Assembly (NCBI GenBank): GCA_048267165.1
Contig: JBLWYD010000009.1
Location: 37,429 to 101,428, forward strand
From: PGYR01 sp048267165
GTDB lineage: Bacteria > Bacteroidota > Ignavibacteria > Kapaibacteriales > UBA2268
Reading direction: 5' to 3'
DNA length: 64,000 nt
Under the pieces are notes generated by a model. It was not told the DNA's origin and did not search any database. It worked only from the letters and a program-made list of their open reading frames with translations. Positions 1 through 8,386 of this stretch are shown here, piece after piece; position 1 is the first letter of the stretch; the number at the start of each line of letters is the position of its first letter. A program made the translations under genes and the position numbers.

Positions 1-1
1 T

Positions 2-1006
2 AGTGATAGACCGGCTACTACTGACGGTTCTAATATATTCTACAGTGAGCGTACTAGAGAAGGATGGGCAAAGGCAAAGGAACTCACTTCTGTGAACACT
101 GGCTCTGACGAGATGAGTCCATTTATAGCTGCCGATAACAAGACATTCACTTACTCAAGTAATAAACCTGGTGGTGAAGGTGGGTTCGATATTTATTTCG
201 CAAAAATAAATTCTGACAAAAATGCCTTCGGGTTCAAAAATGCTGGTGCTGCAATCAATACTGAGTATGACGAGCATTTTTACGTAGTTGCGGCTAACTC
301 GGAAACTGCTTTTTTCAGTACTAACAAACCATCGCAAAAAGCGAACTTCAATATTTACTCTGCTGTGCCTAATCCGCACGTTGCAGAAGATGTAGTGTTC
401 GTACATGGAACTGTAACTGATATAGACGACAGTTCTCCGCTTGGTTCTGACATAACAATCACTGATTTGACTAGCGGACAAGTAGTTGCAAACCTAAGAA
501 GTGATGATATATCAGGTGAATATAGCTCTGTACTGACAGCTGGTAGAAACTATTCTATCACTGCTGAAAAAGAAGGGTATCTATTCTACTCGGAGAACTT
601 CAATATTTCTTCGGCTATAACTAACAAGGACATCACGAAGGATATTACTCTAAGTAAAATAGCAAAGGGTAAAACTAGATTGCTTATCTTCTTTGATTTC
701 GATAAATCGACATTGCAAAATGAGTCAAAACCAGAGTTAGCTAGATTAACGAAATTCATGAATGATAATCCTGATGTGAAAATTGAGCTACACGGTCATA
801 CTGATGACAGAGGTGCAGATGATTATAACAACAACTTATCACTAGAAAGAGCAAAAGCTGTTAGCACTTACCTTGGTAATAGTGGTATCCCTAATGGAAG
901 GATTGGTACTAAAGGATTTGGTAAATCGCAACCACTAATAGTGGATACTTCTGATGAAGCTAGAGCTAAGAACAGAAGAGTAGAGCTAGTAATAGTTTCT
1001 ATCTAG
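2..1006 (+). CDS. OmpA-family protein with PD40 repeats, 3' part only (cut by window edge)
   Basis: The reading frame is open from base 2, so the gene begins before the window. The GTG at base 92 lies inside the protein and is not a real start. Visible part: a PD40-type beta-propeller end (repeat cores such as DEMSPFIAADNKTFTYSSN and GGFDIYFAK), a carboxypeptidase-regulatory-like beta-sandwich (VHGTVTDIDDSSPLGS onward), and a C-terminal OmpA/MotB peptidoglycan-binding domain (FFDFDKSTL, HGHTDDRGADDYN, LSLERAKAV, KNRRVELV). Proteins of this design sit at the outer membrane and grip peptidoglycan. T9SS PorE has TPR, propeller, CRD and OmpA in this order, so a related role is possible. Two paralogues occur at 24373 and 49721. 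Confidence 0.9.
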   Translation, partial: SDRPATTDGSNIFYSERTREGWAKAKELTSVNTGSDEMSPFIAADNKTFTYSSNKPGGEGGFDIYFAKINSDKNAFGFKNAGAAINTEYDEHFYVVAANSETAFFSTNKPSQKANFNIYSAVPNPHVAEDVVFVHGTVTDIDDSSPLGSDITITDLTSGQVVANLRSDDISGEYSSVLTAGRNYSITAEKEGYLFYSENFNISSAITNKDITKDITLSKIAKGKTRLLIFFDFDKSTLQNESKPELARLTKFMNDNPDVKIELHGHTDDRGADDYNNNLSLERAKAVSTYLGNSGIPNGRIGTKGFGKSQPLIVDTSDEARAKNRRVELVIVSI

Positions 1007-1030
1007 AAGATCTAATCTTATTTAAAAATC

Positions 1031-1066
1031 AAAAGAGATTGTCTGATTAAGGCAATCTCTTTTTTT
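1031..1066 (+). terminator. Rho-independent terminator after the OmpA gene
   Basis: A 13-bp stem (1031-1043 with 1051-1063, one G-T wobble) closes a 7-base loop and runs into a T tract. It lies 25 bases after the stop of the PD40/OmpA gene. Confidence 0.85.
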
Positions 1067-1331
1067 ATTGCCATTGACTATTAAAGACAATCCTGATGTC
1101 CATTTGTAATCGATCATTGCAGCTATAAAAGCGAGCTTGCAATTAATCCTTCGTTGAATATTCATCATATTTGTTTTTAAAACGAAGAGAAAAAAGTGCG
1201 GTAGTAGAATAAGTTAGTTGGAATCATCAGAATTTTGTTTCAAGATATAAACGATATTCAGGATATAATACGCCACTCAGATAACACCGAAGTCGTAATC
1301 TCTCTAAACAGATTGAAATGGATATGTTCTC
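1067..1331. other. Intergenic, no feature recognised
   Basis: AT-rich sequence after the terminator with stops in all frames. I see no conserved gene, RNA or clear repeat here. Confidence 0.5.
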
Positions 1332-1613
1332 TTAAAACTTATAAGTACTTACGCTAAATTCTGTATCAGGTATTGGTTTTGTATTCAGGTCGAATTCCAC
1401 AATTTTGAATTCTAGAGGTCGAAATTCGGAGAATATCCTTAGCACCCATTTGTTCTTTTTGAATATTTTCTTAGGTAACCGTACAACTTCGAAAATTGGG
1501 TTTTTGATTTTTTCGCTTTTACTCTCGTTTATCAGTTTCACTTTTATAGCTACACTATCATTTACATGATATGTATCTAATATTATTATTTTCAGATTAT
1601 TCGAGATTGCCAT
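1332..1613 (-). CDS. Small hypothetical protein, 93 aa
   Basis: I do not recognise this protein. It starts with ATG at 1613 and has the alternating hydrophobic/polar pattern of a beta-rich domain (NLKIIILDTYHVNDSVAIKVK near the start, EFKIVEFDLNTKP near the end). There is no signal peptide or membrane segment. It is isolated, with a decayed transporter remnant upstream and a terminator of the opposite-strand neighbour downstream. The coding call rests on the open frame and plausible composition only, so it could be a chance ORF or a leftover of a larger decayed gene. Confidence 0.35.
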   Translation of the reverse strand: MAISNNLKIIILDTYHVNDSVAIKVKLINESKSEKIKNPIFEVVRLPKKIFKKNKWVLRIFSEFRPLEFKIVEFDLNTKPIPDTEFSVSTYKF

Positions 1614-1771
1614 TAGTAAATTATTTCTTGCGATTATATATAAATACTTCTGCTAATTTACTCAATTAATCCTATCTAATAATCATAAAGGGATAATAAA
1701 AAAGAGTGCTAAAAATTAACACAGCATTCTAAATATTAATTGCTAATATCTATAAATCACAACGACCGTAT

Positions 1772-1951
1772 TTAGTCGCTGCCCCAAGCTCCCTTATAGC
1801 TGTATTTGAAGGAGTAAACACCAGTATTCTTGATCCTTGCCCTCCTTAATCGTAGTGCATTTGCGATTACGGAAACCCTATAAGTATTTGTGGTTGTTGA
1901 GTGGTGCCCAAGGGGCGATATTTGGAGATAGCCACATTATTTCAGAAGCTG
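1772..1951 (-). pseudogene. Remnant of a CopA-type heavy-metal P-type ATPase C-terminus
   Basis: Read on the minus strand, one frame gives RVSVIANALRLRRARIK followed by about 20 residues and a stop at 1772-1774. This matches the last transmembrane segment and tail of copper/heavy-metal P1B ATPases (family pattern LSSVSVxxNALRLRR). Just upstream, in a different frame, is WLSPNIAPWAP, matching the preceding L-S-P-x-I-A helix, and that frame hits a stop before the tail. The two pieces are therefore out of frame, and no ATP-binding or phosphorylation domain is present. A relic of a deleted gene is the simplest reading. Confidence 0.55.
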
Positions 1952-2025
1952 ATACTCCTAATTATGACAGAGCTTTTTACCAGTCTTCTCTCCCATATTA
2001 ATAATTATTCCGTAAATTGATAGAT

Positions 2026-3234
2026 ATGAAATTCAACAAAATAAAATACTTTATAGACAAATTTCACGATACTCGTGGTAGTGGCAAGATAATCAAGTTC
2101 ACTACTCAGGCAGCATTTTTCTCTGTATTTATCGGTAGTTTCGCTCTTATTATGTCGCTGTCTATACTAGACGGTTTTGAGGATATGCTAACCGAAACAA
2201 CTGCCAAATTCACATCTGATATTTCGATTGTGAGTATGAATGGCGGGTACGTTAGCAAAGATAGTGTTGACTTTTCGGGTTTGGGAATCGCTGGGATTTC
2301 GGAAGTAATAGAAAAACCAGTAATTGTAAGAAAAAAGAATGATATAGATGGATTTATACTCAAAGGTATAGACTACAATAATGATATTAATAATTTCCGT
2401 CAGAATATAGAAAATGGTAAGTTCGCCTTCAGTTCGGATAGTGCCAAAGAAGTAATTATCAGTGAAAAAGTAGCTAAGAAAATGGGTTATAAGTTGGATG
2501 ATGATATTGTCATTTATTCAATAGATGCTGGTGAAGAATCTATACCCAAAACTAAGATTTCCAAATTCAAAGTTGTTGGACTTTACGATACTGGATTAGG
2601 CGAGTATGATAATTCTATAATCATTGCTCCTTTGAAAACCACGCTTAACTTTTTCGATATAGAAAGCGGTAATGCTACTAGATTGGAAATAGCTTTGAAA
2701 GATAAAAGTAAAATAGCAGCTACCACTGATAAAATTGCTAATGCTTTGCAGTTCCCTTATATGACAAAAAATGTTTTCGATTACCAGCGCTCAGCACTTA
2801 TATGGATACAAGTACAGAAAGAGCCAATCCCACTAGTATTAGGGATTATCACAATCGTAGCAGTGCTGAATGTAGTGACTATGTTACTTATTCTTATTGT
2901 CGAAAAAACTCGTCAGATTGGGATAATGAAAGTATTAGGAATGCCGTCAATTGACATAATCAAAATTTTCGTTTTTATTGGTGTTCGCTTAGCTCTGAAA
3001 GCAGCACTAACTGGAGGAATAGTGGCATTAATACTGTCCCTACTCCAACAGCAATTCGGCTTTATCTCTCTCGATAGCAATGTCTATTTCCTCGATACTG
3101 TACCCATAAGCATTAACCCTTGGCATTATTTCATCGTTATATTCAACGCTGTTGTAATCTCAGCTATTGTTGTGCTTATACCATCTATCGTATCATCGAG
3201 GATTAGACCCGTCAAAGTACTTCGCTTTTCATAA
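2026..3234 (+). CDS. FtsX/LolC-LolE-type ABC transporter permease
   Basis: A 402-residue integral membrane protein with the FtsX-family layout: a short cytoplasmic start, a first membrane helix (FFSVFIGSFALIMSLSIL), a large periplasmic domain of about 230 residues, and three more helices in the last 130 residues (IPLVLGIITIVAVLNVVTML; the segment after IGVRLAL; FIVIFNAVVISAIVVLIP). The RQIGIMKVLGM loop is typical of MacB/LolCE permeases, and LolCE moves lipoproteins out of the inner membrane. The ATG at 2026 is chosen over the in-frame TTG at 2017. No ATPase gene is adjacent, so the partner must lie elsewhere, and the exact substrate is not shown. Confidence 0.85.
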   Translation: MKFNKIKYFIDKFHDTRGSGKIIKFTTQAAFFSVFIGSFALIMSLSILDGFEDMLTETTAKFTSDISIVSMNGGYVSKDSVDFSGLGIAGISEVIEKPVIVRKKNDIDGFILKGIDYNNDINNFRQNIENGKFAFSSDSAKEVIISEKVAKKMGYKLDDDIVIYSIDAGEESIPKTKISKFKVVGLYDTGLGEYDNSIIIAPLKTTLNFFDIESGNATRLEIALKDKSKIAATTDKIANALQFPYMTKNVFDYQRSALIWIQVQKEPIPLVLGIITIVAVLNVVTMLLILIVEKTRQIGIMKVLGMPSIDIIKIFVFIGVRLALKAALTGGIVALILSLLQQQFGFISLDSNVYFLDTVPISINPWHYFIVIFNAVVISAIVVLIPSIVSSRIRPVKVLRFS

Positions 3235-3243
3235 GTGGCTAAT

Positions 3244-3273
3244 TTTGAACAATATTGGCTTATATTGTTCAAA
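3244..3273. promoter_or_regulatory. Perfect 12-bp inverted repeat between permease and flagellar operon
   Basis: TTTGAACAATAT at 3244-3255 and its exact complement at 3262-3273, with a 6-base gap. It lies 10 bases after the permease stop and about 125 bases before the small ORF that opens the flagellar operon. There is no strong T tract, so it is either a weak terminator or a dimeric-protein operator. A second, shorter repeat (7 bp, GTAAGTT...AACTTAC) follows at 3302-3326. A related TTTGAACAAT half-site recurs at 24279-24303. Confidence 0.5.
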
Positions 3274-3398
3274 TTATTCTTGCCAATAATACCCCTTGCG
3301 AGTAAGTTGAAATATTCTTAACTTACACTATATTATGAATTAACTACCAATTGAATATACCGAAAAAAGATTTGGCATATACATTGCAGAACAATCTA

Positions 3399-3614
3399 AT
3401 GGATAAAAAGATTAATAATTTCCTAAAGGCTTATGGTGCCGAAAGTAGCATCAATAAAAAGAGCATAATCGAGAAGCTTTTAGCCCAAATCGGCGAAAAA
3501 GACGGAAGTTCTAGAGAAGAGCTGATGAAATTAGTAAAAAATCTATCCACAAAGCTGAAATCAGAGGAAGACGATTTGGCTATAATTAGGAAAATAATAG
3601 AAGAAATTGATTAG
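3399..3614 (+). CDS. Small helical protein at the head of the flagellar operon
   Basis: A 71-residue, highly charged, probably all-helical protein (MDKKINNFLKAYGAES at the start, EEDDLAIIRKIIEEID at the end). No named family is recognised. The frame extends 16 codons upstream to a TTG at 3351, but the ATG at 3399 is the more ordinary start. Its stop lies 11 bases before the GTG of flgF, with the flgF ribosome-binding site in between, so it is very likely co-transcribed with the rod genes. By position it could be a chaperone or regulator of the flagellar operon, but nothing in the sequence proves that. Confidence 0.65.
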   Translation: MDKKINNFLKAYGAESSINKKSIIEKLLAQIGEKDGSSREELMKLVKNLSTKLKSEEDDLAIIRKIIEEID

Positions 3615-3625
3615 GAAGGATTCCC

Positions 3626-4402
3626 GTGATCAAAGAATTATACACTGCCGCGTTGGGCATGACATCCCAGCAAACACGACTAGAAGTAATATCTAACAAT
3701 ATTGCGAATGCCTCTACTGTGGGGTTCAAACGCGATTCTGTATTCGAGCGAAATTTAATCGACTCGAAAGCAAATCTGTACAATATTGCTGGAAGTGCTG
3801 AGCAGAACGACCCACCAATCGGCTCTTACATTGATTTTAACAAAGGAAGCTTTGACCAAACTGGTAATGACTTCGATGTTGCTATTGATGGCGAAGGCTT
3901 TTTCTTGCTGAATGATGAGCAAGGGAAAGAATTTTTGACCAGAGCTGGTAATTTCAAGATAAATCAAGAAGGCGACGTTATTTCGGCTAATGGCAAATAT
4001 CTAATGGCAAGTGGTGGTAGAATCAACGTATATGGTACTTTGCAGGGTGATAACTTCAACTCAGATACAAGAAAAGCTGAAGTGAAAATAGATAACTCAG
4101 GTGAGATATTCATCAATAATTTAAGCCACGGTAATCTGGATATAGTTGATACTAACAGCTATGCTGTTTTAGAGAAAGTATCATCATCTGATTTTATACT
4201 AACTGATGACAATCAGTACCAAAAACTATCAAATGATAGAATTAGCGTCCGTCAAGGATGGCTAGAAAACTCCAACGTAAACGTAATTGACGAGATGGTA
4301 GAGATGATAAATCTGCAACGTCAATTCGAAGCTGGGAGTAAAGTAATTACAACTAATGAGAACACACTAGAGCAATCTATTGCATTAGGTAAATACTATT
4401 AA
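3626..4402 (+). CDS. flgF: Flagellar basal-body rod protein, FlgF-like
   Basis: A 258-residue member of the FlgE/F/G rod-hook family. The N-terminus carries the classic signature (QTRLEVISNNIANASTVGFKRD) and the C-terminus the matching helix (NVNVIDEMVEMINLQRQFEA), which pair into the D0 coiled coil of the axial structure. The middle holds the D1 core (DFDVAIDGEGFFLL, LTRAGNFKINQEGDV). It starts at a GTG, supported by GGAAGGA six bases upstream. It precedes flgG, which is the usual order for the proximal/distal rod pair. FlgF is preferred to FlgG because the next gene fits FlgG better. It is exported by the flagellar type III apparatus and has no signal peptide. Confidence 0.85.
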   Translation: MIKELYTAALGMTSQQTRLEVISNNIANASTVGFKRDSVFERNLIDSKANLYNIAGSAEQNDPPIGSYIDFNKGSFDQTGNDFDVAIDGEGFFLLNDEQGKEFLTRAGNFKINQEGDVISANGKYLMASGGRINVYGTLQGDNFNSDTRKAEVKIDNSGEIFINNLSHGNLDIVDTNSYAVLEKVSSSDFILTDDNQYQKLSNDRISVRQGWLENSNVNVIDEMVEMINLQRQFEAGSKVITTNENTLEQSIALGKYY

Positions 4403-4444
4403 TAACTAAGAAATTAAATTGATCCAACATACAGGAAGTATCAA

Positions 4445-5233
4445 ATGGACAAGACACTAAGAACCGCAGCCACAGGGCTATCAGCACAGCAAAAATTTGT
4501 TGAGATAATCTCGAACAATATAGCGAACGTGAATACTACTGGTTTCAAGAAAACTAGACCTGAGTTCCAAGATTTGCTATACGAAACGCTGAAACCTGCT
4601 GGCAATAGCGCAAGAATAGGCGTAGAGCCACTGAACGAAGTACAAATCGGTAGTGGTACTCAGCTTTCTGCGACTAAAAAACAATTCACTCAAGGCGATA
4701 TAACATCAACTGGAAATAAGCTAGATATGGCTATTGTCGGTGATGGTTTTTTCGTTATCCAAAAGCCAGATAATTCAAGAGCTTACACAAGAGACGGTAG
4801 TTTCAAAATGGATAAGAACGGTAGTCTTGTTAATACGCAAGGTTACTACTTAGACCCCGGATTCCAAATACCACCAGACGCTGTAGAAGTACAGATAAGC
4901 CGTGATGGTGTAGTGGGCGTATATGCTGAAGGTAGTACGGATCTTGACACTCTAGGTCAAATTGAGTTAGCTCGCTTCGTTAATCCATCGGGATTACGTG
5001 CAATCGGTGATAATCTATTCGAAGAATCTCCAGCATCGGGTGACCCAATACTTTATCAACCGGGTAGCAATAATACTGGCGAGATATACCAAAGTCATTT
5101 GGAAAGCTCGAATGTAGATGTAGTTGAGGAAATGGTGGACATGATAACAGCTCAAAGAGCTTATGAGTTGAACTCGAAATCAGTAAGAACTGCTGACGAA
5201 ATATTAAATACTGCGGTTAACCTAAAACGATAA
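4445..5233 (+). CDS. flgG: Flagellar distal rod protein FlgG
   Basis: A 262-residue protein of the usual FlgG length. N-terminal motif QQKFVEIISNNIANVNTTGFKK, core KLDMAIVGDGFFVI and YTRDGSFKMDKNG, and C-terminal SSNVDVVEEMVDMITAQRAYELNSK are all hallmark FlgG segments. It builds the distal drive-shaft rod through the P and L rings, whose genes follow in the same operon. ATG at 4445, with an AGGAAG-like site upstream. Only one base separates its stop from flgA. Confidence 0.95.
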   Translation: MDKTLRTAATGLSAQQKFVEIISNNIANVNTTGFKKTRPEFQDLLYETLKPAGNSARIGVEPLNEVQIGSGTQLSATKKQFTQGDITSTGNKLDMAIVGDGFFVIQKPDNSRAYTRDGSFKMDKNGSLVNTQGYYLDPGFQIPPDAVEVQISRDGVVGVYAEGSTDLDTLGQIELARFVNPSGLRAIGDNLFEESPASGDPILYQPGSNNTGEIYQSHLESSNVDVVEEMVDMITAQRAYELNSKSVRTADEILNTAVNLKR

Positions 5234-5234
5234 T

Positions 5235-5900
5235 ATGAGAACAATATTAGCCATATTAATACTAGCTATGTCGATGCAAATAAATGCAGCGACCTTTTCT
5301 GCGGATAGAATAGAAGAAGCATGCCGTACATTCTTGATTCAGAAATATGGTAATGATTTTCAGATAGATTTTATGTCCAAATTCAATGATATAACATTGC
5401 AAGATGAAGATGTAAAAGCTATTTTCGATGAGCAATACACAGCTTATAATAATGGTGTTAAATTAGAATTTGTGGCGAATGACAAAGTGCTGAAAAGCCA
5501 GACATTCCACTATACTGTGAAAAAGGAAATCGGTGTTTTCAAATCGAAATCGTTTATACCTGTGAACACTAATATAACTAGCTCTATGTTAGTCAAATCG
5601 ACTGAATTCGTTGATTTAGAGAAACTAGAATCGTATATAAACCCAGTGGGTAGAGTAGCAAGTCAATCTATATACCAAGGTGAATCATTCACAGCTATCA
5701 ATACTTTACCTGACGTTACTGTAAAGCGTGGCGAAGAGATAGTAGTCATTGCTTCTAATGGAGCGGTTACAATCCGCGGTTTGGGGACAGCAATGCAAGA
5801 CGGCAGAGTCGGCGAGTCTATAAAAGTGAAGCGTGACGATAGCAAGAAAATATTAACTGGAAAAATAAATGAATCGGGCGAACTGATTCTTGGTGAATAA
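5235..5900 (+). CDS. flgA: P-ring assembly chaperone FlgA
   Basis: A 221-residue protein with an N-terminal Sec signal peptide (MRTILAILILAMSMQINA) and a C-terminal SAF domain (residues about 105-220; FIPVNTNITSSMLVKS, GRVASQSIYQGESFTA, VKRGEEIVVIASNGAVTIRG). FlgA is the periplasmic chaperone that helps FlgI polymerise into the P ring. It lies between flgG and flgH/flgI with gaps of one base on each side, so it is surely co-translated with them. Confidence 0.9.
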   Translation: MRTILAILILAMSMQINAATFSADRIEEACRTFLIQKYGNDFQIDFMSKFNDITLQDEDVKAIFDEQYTAYNNGVKLEFVANDKVLKSQTFHYTVKKEIGVFKSKSFIPVNTNITSSMLVKSTEFVDLEKLESYINPVGRVASQSIYQGESFTAINTLPDVTVKRGEEIVVIASNGAVTIRGLGTAMQDGRVGESIKVKRDDSKKILTGKINESGELILGE

Positions 5901-5901
5901 T

Positions 5902-6468
5902 ATGAAATCATTAATAATAGCAATACTATTCCTATCAGCTTTTGGGCTAGAAGCGCAGTTCGTGCAAAATAGCTCAAACTCGCTATTCTCAGATTTCAAA
6001 GCATTCCGCAAGGGAGATGCCTTGACAGTACTGATAGTAGAAGATACGAAAGCTGGGAATTCGGCAAGTACTGACAATGGGCGTGAGTCTTCTGTTGGAG
6101 CTGGTTTTGGAGTTTCAGCAGGTGGTAGCAATACCTCTGGTGACGTTTCTTTAGGAACATCTACAGATTTCAGAGGTGATGGCTCAACTTCTAGAAACGA
6201 ATCTATTCGCTCTAAGCTAAGTGCTAGAGTAATAGATTTGGAAGAAAATGGCAACCTAATAATAGAAGGAAAACGCACAACGAAAGTCAACGGCGAAACT
6301 CAGTATGTAACTATCAAAGGGGTAGTGAGACCAGTTGACGTAAGACCCGATAATTCGGTTTACTCTTATAGTATATTGGATTTGACATTGCTAATAGACG
6401 GTGATGGAACTGTTTCGGAATACCAAGAACCCGGTATGATTACAAAATTTTTAAGGATGCTATTCTAA
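5902..6468 (+). CDS. flgH: Flagellar L-ring protein FlgH
   Basis: A 189-residue FlgH: the N-terminus SNSLFSDFKAFRKGDALTVLIVED matches the family start, followed by a low-complexity Ser/Gly region, then EENGNLIIEGKRTTKVNGETQ and VRPVDVRPDNSVYSYSILD. It forms the outer-membrane bushing around the rod. The start chosen is the ATG at 5902, one base after the flgA stop, rather than the in-frame TTG at 5890. Unusually, the signal peptide (MKSLIIAILFLSAFGLEAQ) has no lipobox cysteine, whereas enterobacterial FlgH is a lipoprotein, so this one seems to be cleaved by signal peptidase I. Confidence 0.9.
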   Translation: MKSLIIAILFLSAFGLEAQFVQNSSNSLFSDFKAFRKGDALTVLIVEDTKAGNSASTDNGRESSVGAGFGVSAGGSNTSGDVSLGTSTDFRGDGSTSRNESIRSKLSARVIDLEENGNLIIEGKRTTKVNGETQYVTIKGVVRPVDVRPDNSVYSYSILDLTLLIDGDGTVSEYQEPGMITKFLRMLF

Positions 6469-6469
6469 T

Positions 6470-7573
6470 ATGAAAAAGATAATAATATACATATTAATAG
6501 TATTTACACTACCACTGATGAATCTAGATGCGGCACGAATCAAAGATATAGCGAACATAGAAGGTGTGAGTGGAGTGCAAGTAATCGGCTACGGATTAGT
6601 AGTTGGGCTGAATCAAACTGGCGATAATAGAATGGTTTCTTACACGAATCAGTCTGTTATAAACATGCTAAAAAGATTTGGGTTAACTATAGATAGAAAA
6701 AACAATGGCACAAGAAACATTGCCGCAGTTATGATAACAGCGACTATTCCCCCATTTATGAAAAAAGGCTCGCAAGTGGACGTAGTAGTATCGGCGATGG
6801 GTGATGCTAGTTCTCTACAAGGTGGAACATTGCTGATGACTCCACTATCCAGAGCAGATGGTAGTATAATCGGTAATGCACAAGGCCCACTTTCAGTAGG
6901 TGGATACGATGTACGTGCATTCGGTAGCCGAGTATCTAAGAACTTCGTTACAAGTGGGAGAGTACCAAACGGACTAATACTTCAAAAAGAAGTAGAGCAA
7001 AGTTTAGCCGATGCATCTAGTATGCGAATCATACTTCGCCAACCAGATTTCACAGTTGCTAATACTGTAATGACAGCTATTAATGCTTCTGCTGATTTGG
7101 ATGGAAAAGCTACACTAGAAGATGGAGCTACTATCAAGGTAGATTTGACTGGATTTACAGAAAGAAACGATCAGTTAATTAAAATTGCTCAAATAGAAGC
7201 TCTTAACGTTAGCTTAGAAGCAACATCGAAAGTAGTTATAAATGAAAGAACAGGAACAATAGTAATAGGCGGTAATGTGGAATTACTTCCATCTGTGATT
7301 GCTCACGGTGGATTGGATATAACAATCCAAAGACAAGTAATAGTACCTCAACCTGCTCCATTCACTATCTTCCCACCAAGATATGCAGAAACTGCTGTCA
7401 TAGAAACTGAAGAAGAGATAAACCAAGCAAGACCGTTGGTAGTACAAAACCCAACTGTAGCTGGTATAGCAGAATCATTAAATTTACTTCAAGTAAAGCC
7501 AAGAGATTTGATTGCAATATTCCAAGCACTCAAAGAAGCTGGCTCACTACAAGGGGAGTTAATAATACAATGA
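6470..7573 (+). CDS. flgI: Flagellar P-ring protein FlgI
   Basis: A 367-residue protein of standard FlgI length with a signal peptide ending near NLDA. Diagnostic segments are ARIKDIANIEGV, VIGYGLVVGLNQTGD, AAVMITATIPPFMKKGSQVDV, SALGDASSL-like SAMGDASSLQGG, and C-terminal AIFQALKEAGSLQGELIIQ. It polymerises around the rod in the periplasm/peptidoglycan layer. One base separates it from flgH. Its stop overlaps the start of the flgJ-like gene (ATGA-type overlap), implying translational coupling. Confidence 0.96.
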   Translation: MKKIIIYILIVFTLPLMNLDAARIKDIANIEGVSGVQVIGYGLVVGLNQTGDNRMVSYTNQSVINMLKRFGLTIDRKNNGTRNIAAVMITATIPPFMKKGSQVDVVVSAMGDASSLQGGTLLMTPLSRADGSIIGNAQGPLSVGGYDVRAFGSRVSKNFVTSGRVPNGLILQKEVEQSLADASSMRIILRQPDFTVANTVMTAINASADLDGKATLEDGATIKVDLTGFTERNDQLIKIAQIEALNVSLEATSKVVINERTGTIVIGGNVELLPSVIAHGGLDITIQRQVIVPQPAPFTIFPPRYAETAVIETEEEINQARPLVVQNPTVAGIAESLNLLQVKPRDLIAIFQALKEAGSLQGELIIQ

Positions 7574-8385
7574 GTATAGAAAATTTAGACACTGGACAGA
7601 GCCGCAATATGGCTCAGACGGCACAACTTGCTCGCAAGATGAGTGCATTCGATAATATAGGCAAGACCTCAAAGTCAAGAATGAGCGAAGCTGAGAAATC
7701 GAAAATAGAGCAAGCCTCTCGTGGCTTCGAATCTATTTTCGTGAATATGATGCTTAAAGAAATGAAAAGTGCTCAGTTAGAAGAAAAAGACGATGAAGGA
7801 TTTGGTGGAAATACTATGCAAGAGATGGCTCAACTAAGTCTTTCTGACAAAATTTCTAAAGATGGCCAAGGTATGGGCATAGCTCAGATGATGTATAAGC
7901 AAATGACGGGTGATAATCTACCAACTAGAAGCTCATATTCTGTACCACCAGCGCAAGTAAAACCAGCAAGTATCTCGAGTACTGCAGCTGAGAAAATTTC
8001 AAAATATGATGATATAATAGACAAAGCATCTAAGGAATATGGCATTCCTAAAAATCTTATAAAATCGGTTATAGCTGCTGAATCGGCTGGTAATCATACA
8101 GCAGTTTCACCAGCTGGTGCCAAAGGACTAATGCAGCTAATGGACGGAACTGCAGCAAGTTTAGGTGTGCAGAATTCGTTCAACCCTGAAGAGAATATTT
8201 ATGGTGGTACTAACTACCTTAATAAAATGCTCAATAAGTTCGATGGCTCAATAGAGCTAGCTTTGGCGGCATATAATGCAGGCCCGGGCAACGTAGAAAA
8301 ACACAATGGAATACCTCCATTCGATGAAACAAGAAAATATGTAAGCAGAGTATTGTCGTACAATTCGGCATTAGGAGAAGAATAA
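7570..8385 (+). CDS. flgJ: FlgJ-like rod-binding protein fused to a lytic transglycosylase
   Basis: A 271-residue two-domain protein. Residues about 45-115 form the FlgJ rod-binding domain (QASRGFESIFVNMMLKEMKS, GQGMGIAQMMYKQM). Residues about 145-265 form an SLT (goose-lysozyme-like) transglycosylase with the catalytic glutamate in AAESAGNH and the motifs GAKGLMQLM and AAYNAGPGNVEK. It caps rod assembly and opens the peptidoglycan for the rod. In enterobacterial FlgJ the C-terminal domain is a glucosaminidase, so this is the SLT variant seen in other phyla. It has no signal peptide, consistent with type III export. It overlaps flgI by 4 bases. Confidence 0.88.
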   Translation: MSIENLDTGQSRNMAQTAQLARKMSAFDNIGKTSKSRMSEAEKSKIEQASRGFESIFVNMMLKEMKSAQLEEKDDEGFGGNTMQEMAQLSLSDKISKDGQGMGIAQMMYKQMTGDNLPTRSSYSVPPAQVKPASISSTAAEKISKYDDIIDKASKEYGIPKNLIKSVIAAESAGNHTAVSPAGAKGLMQLMDGTAASLGVQNSFNPEENIYGGTNYLNKMLNKFDGSIELALAAYNAGPGNVEKHNGIPPFDETRKYVSRVLSYNSALGEE

Positions 8386-8386
8386 T

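Noticed and set aside
3235..3398. Sigma-54 or sigma-28 promoter before the flagellar operon
   Set aside because: GG/GC or TAAA/GCCGATAA elements with correct spacing could not be found, so no sigma-specific promoter is claimed.
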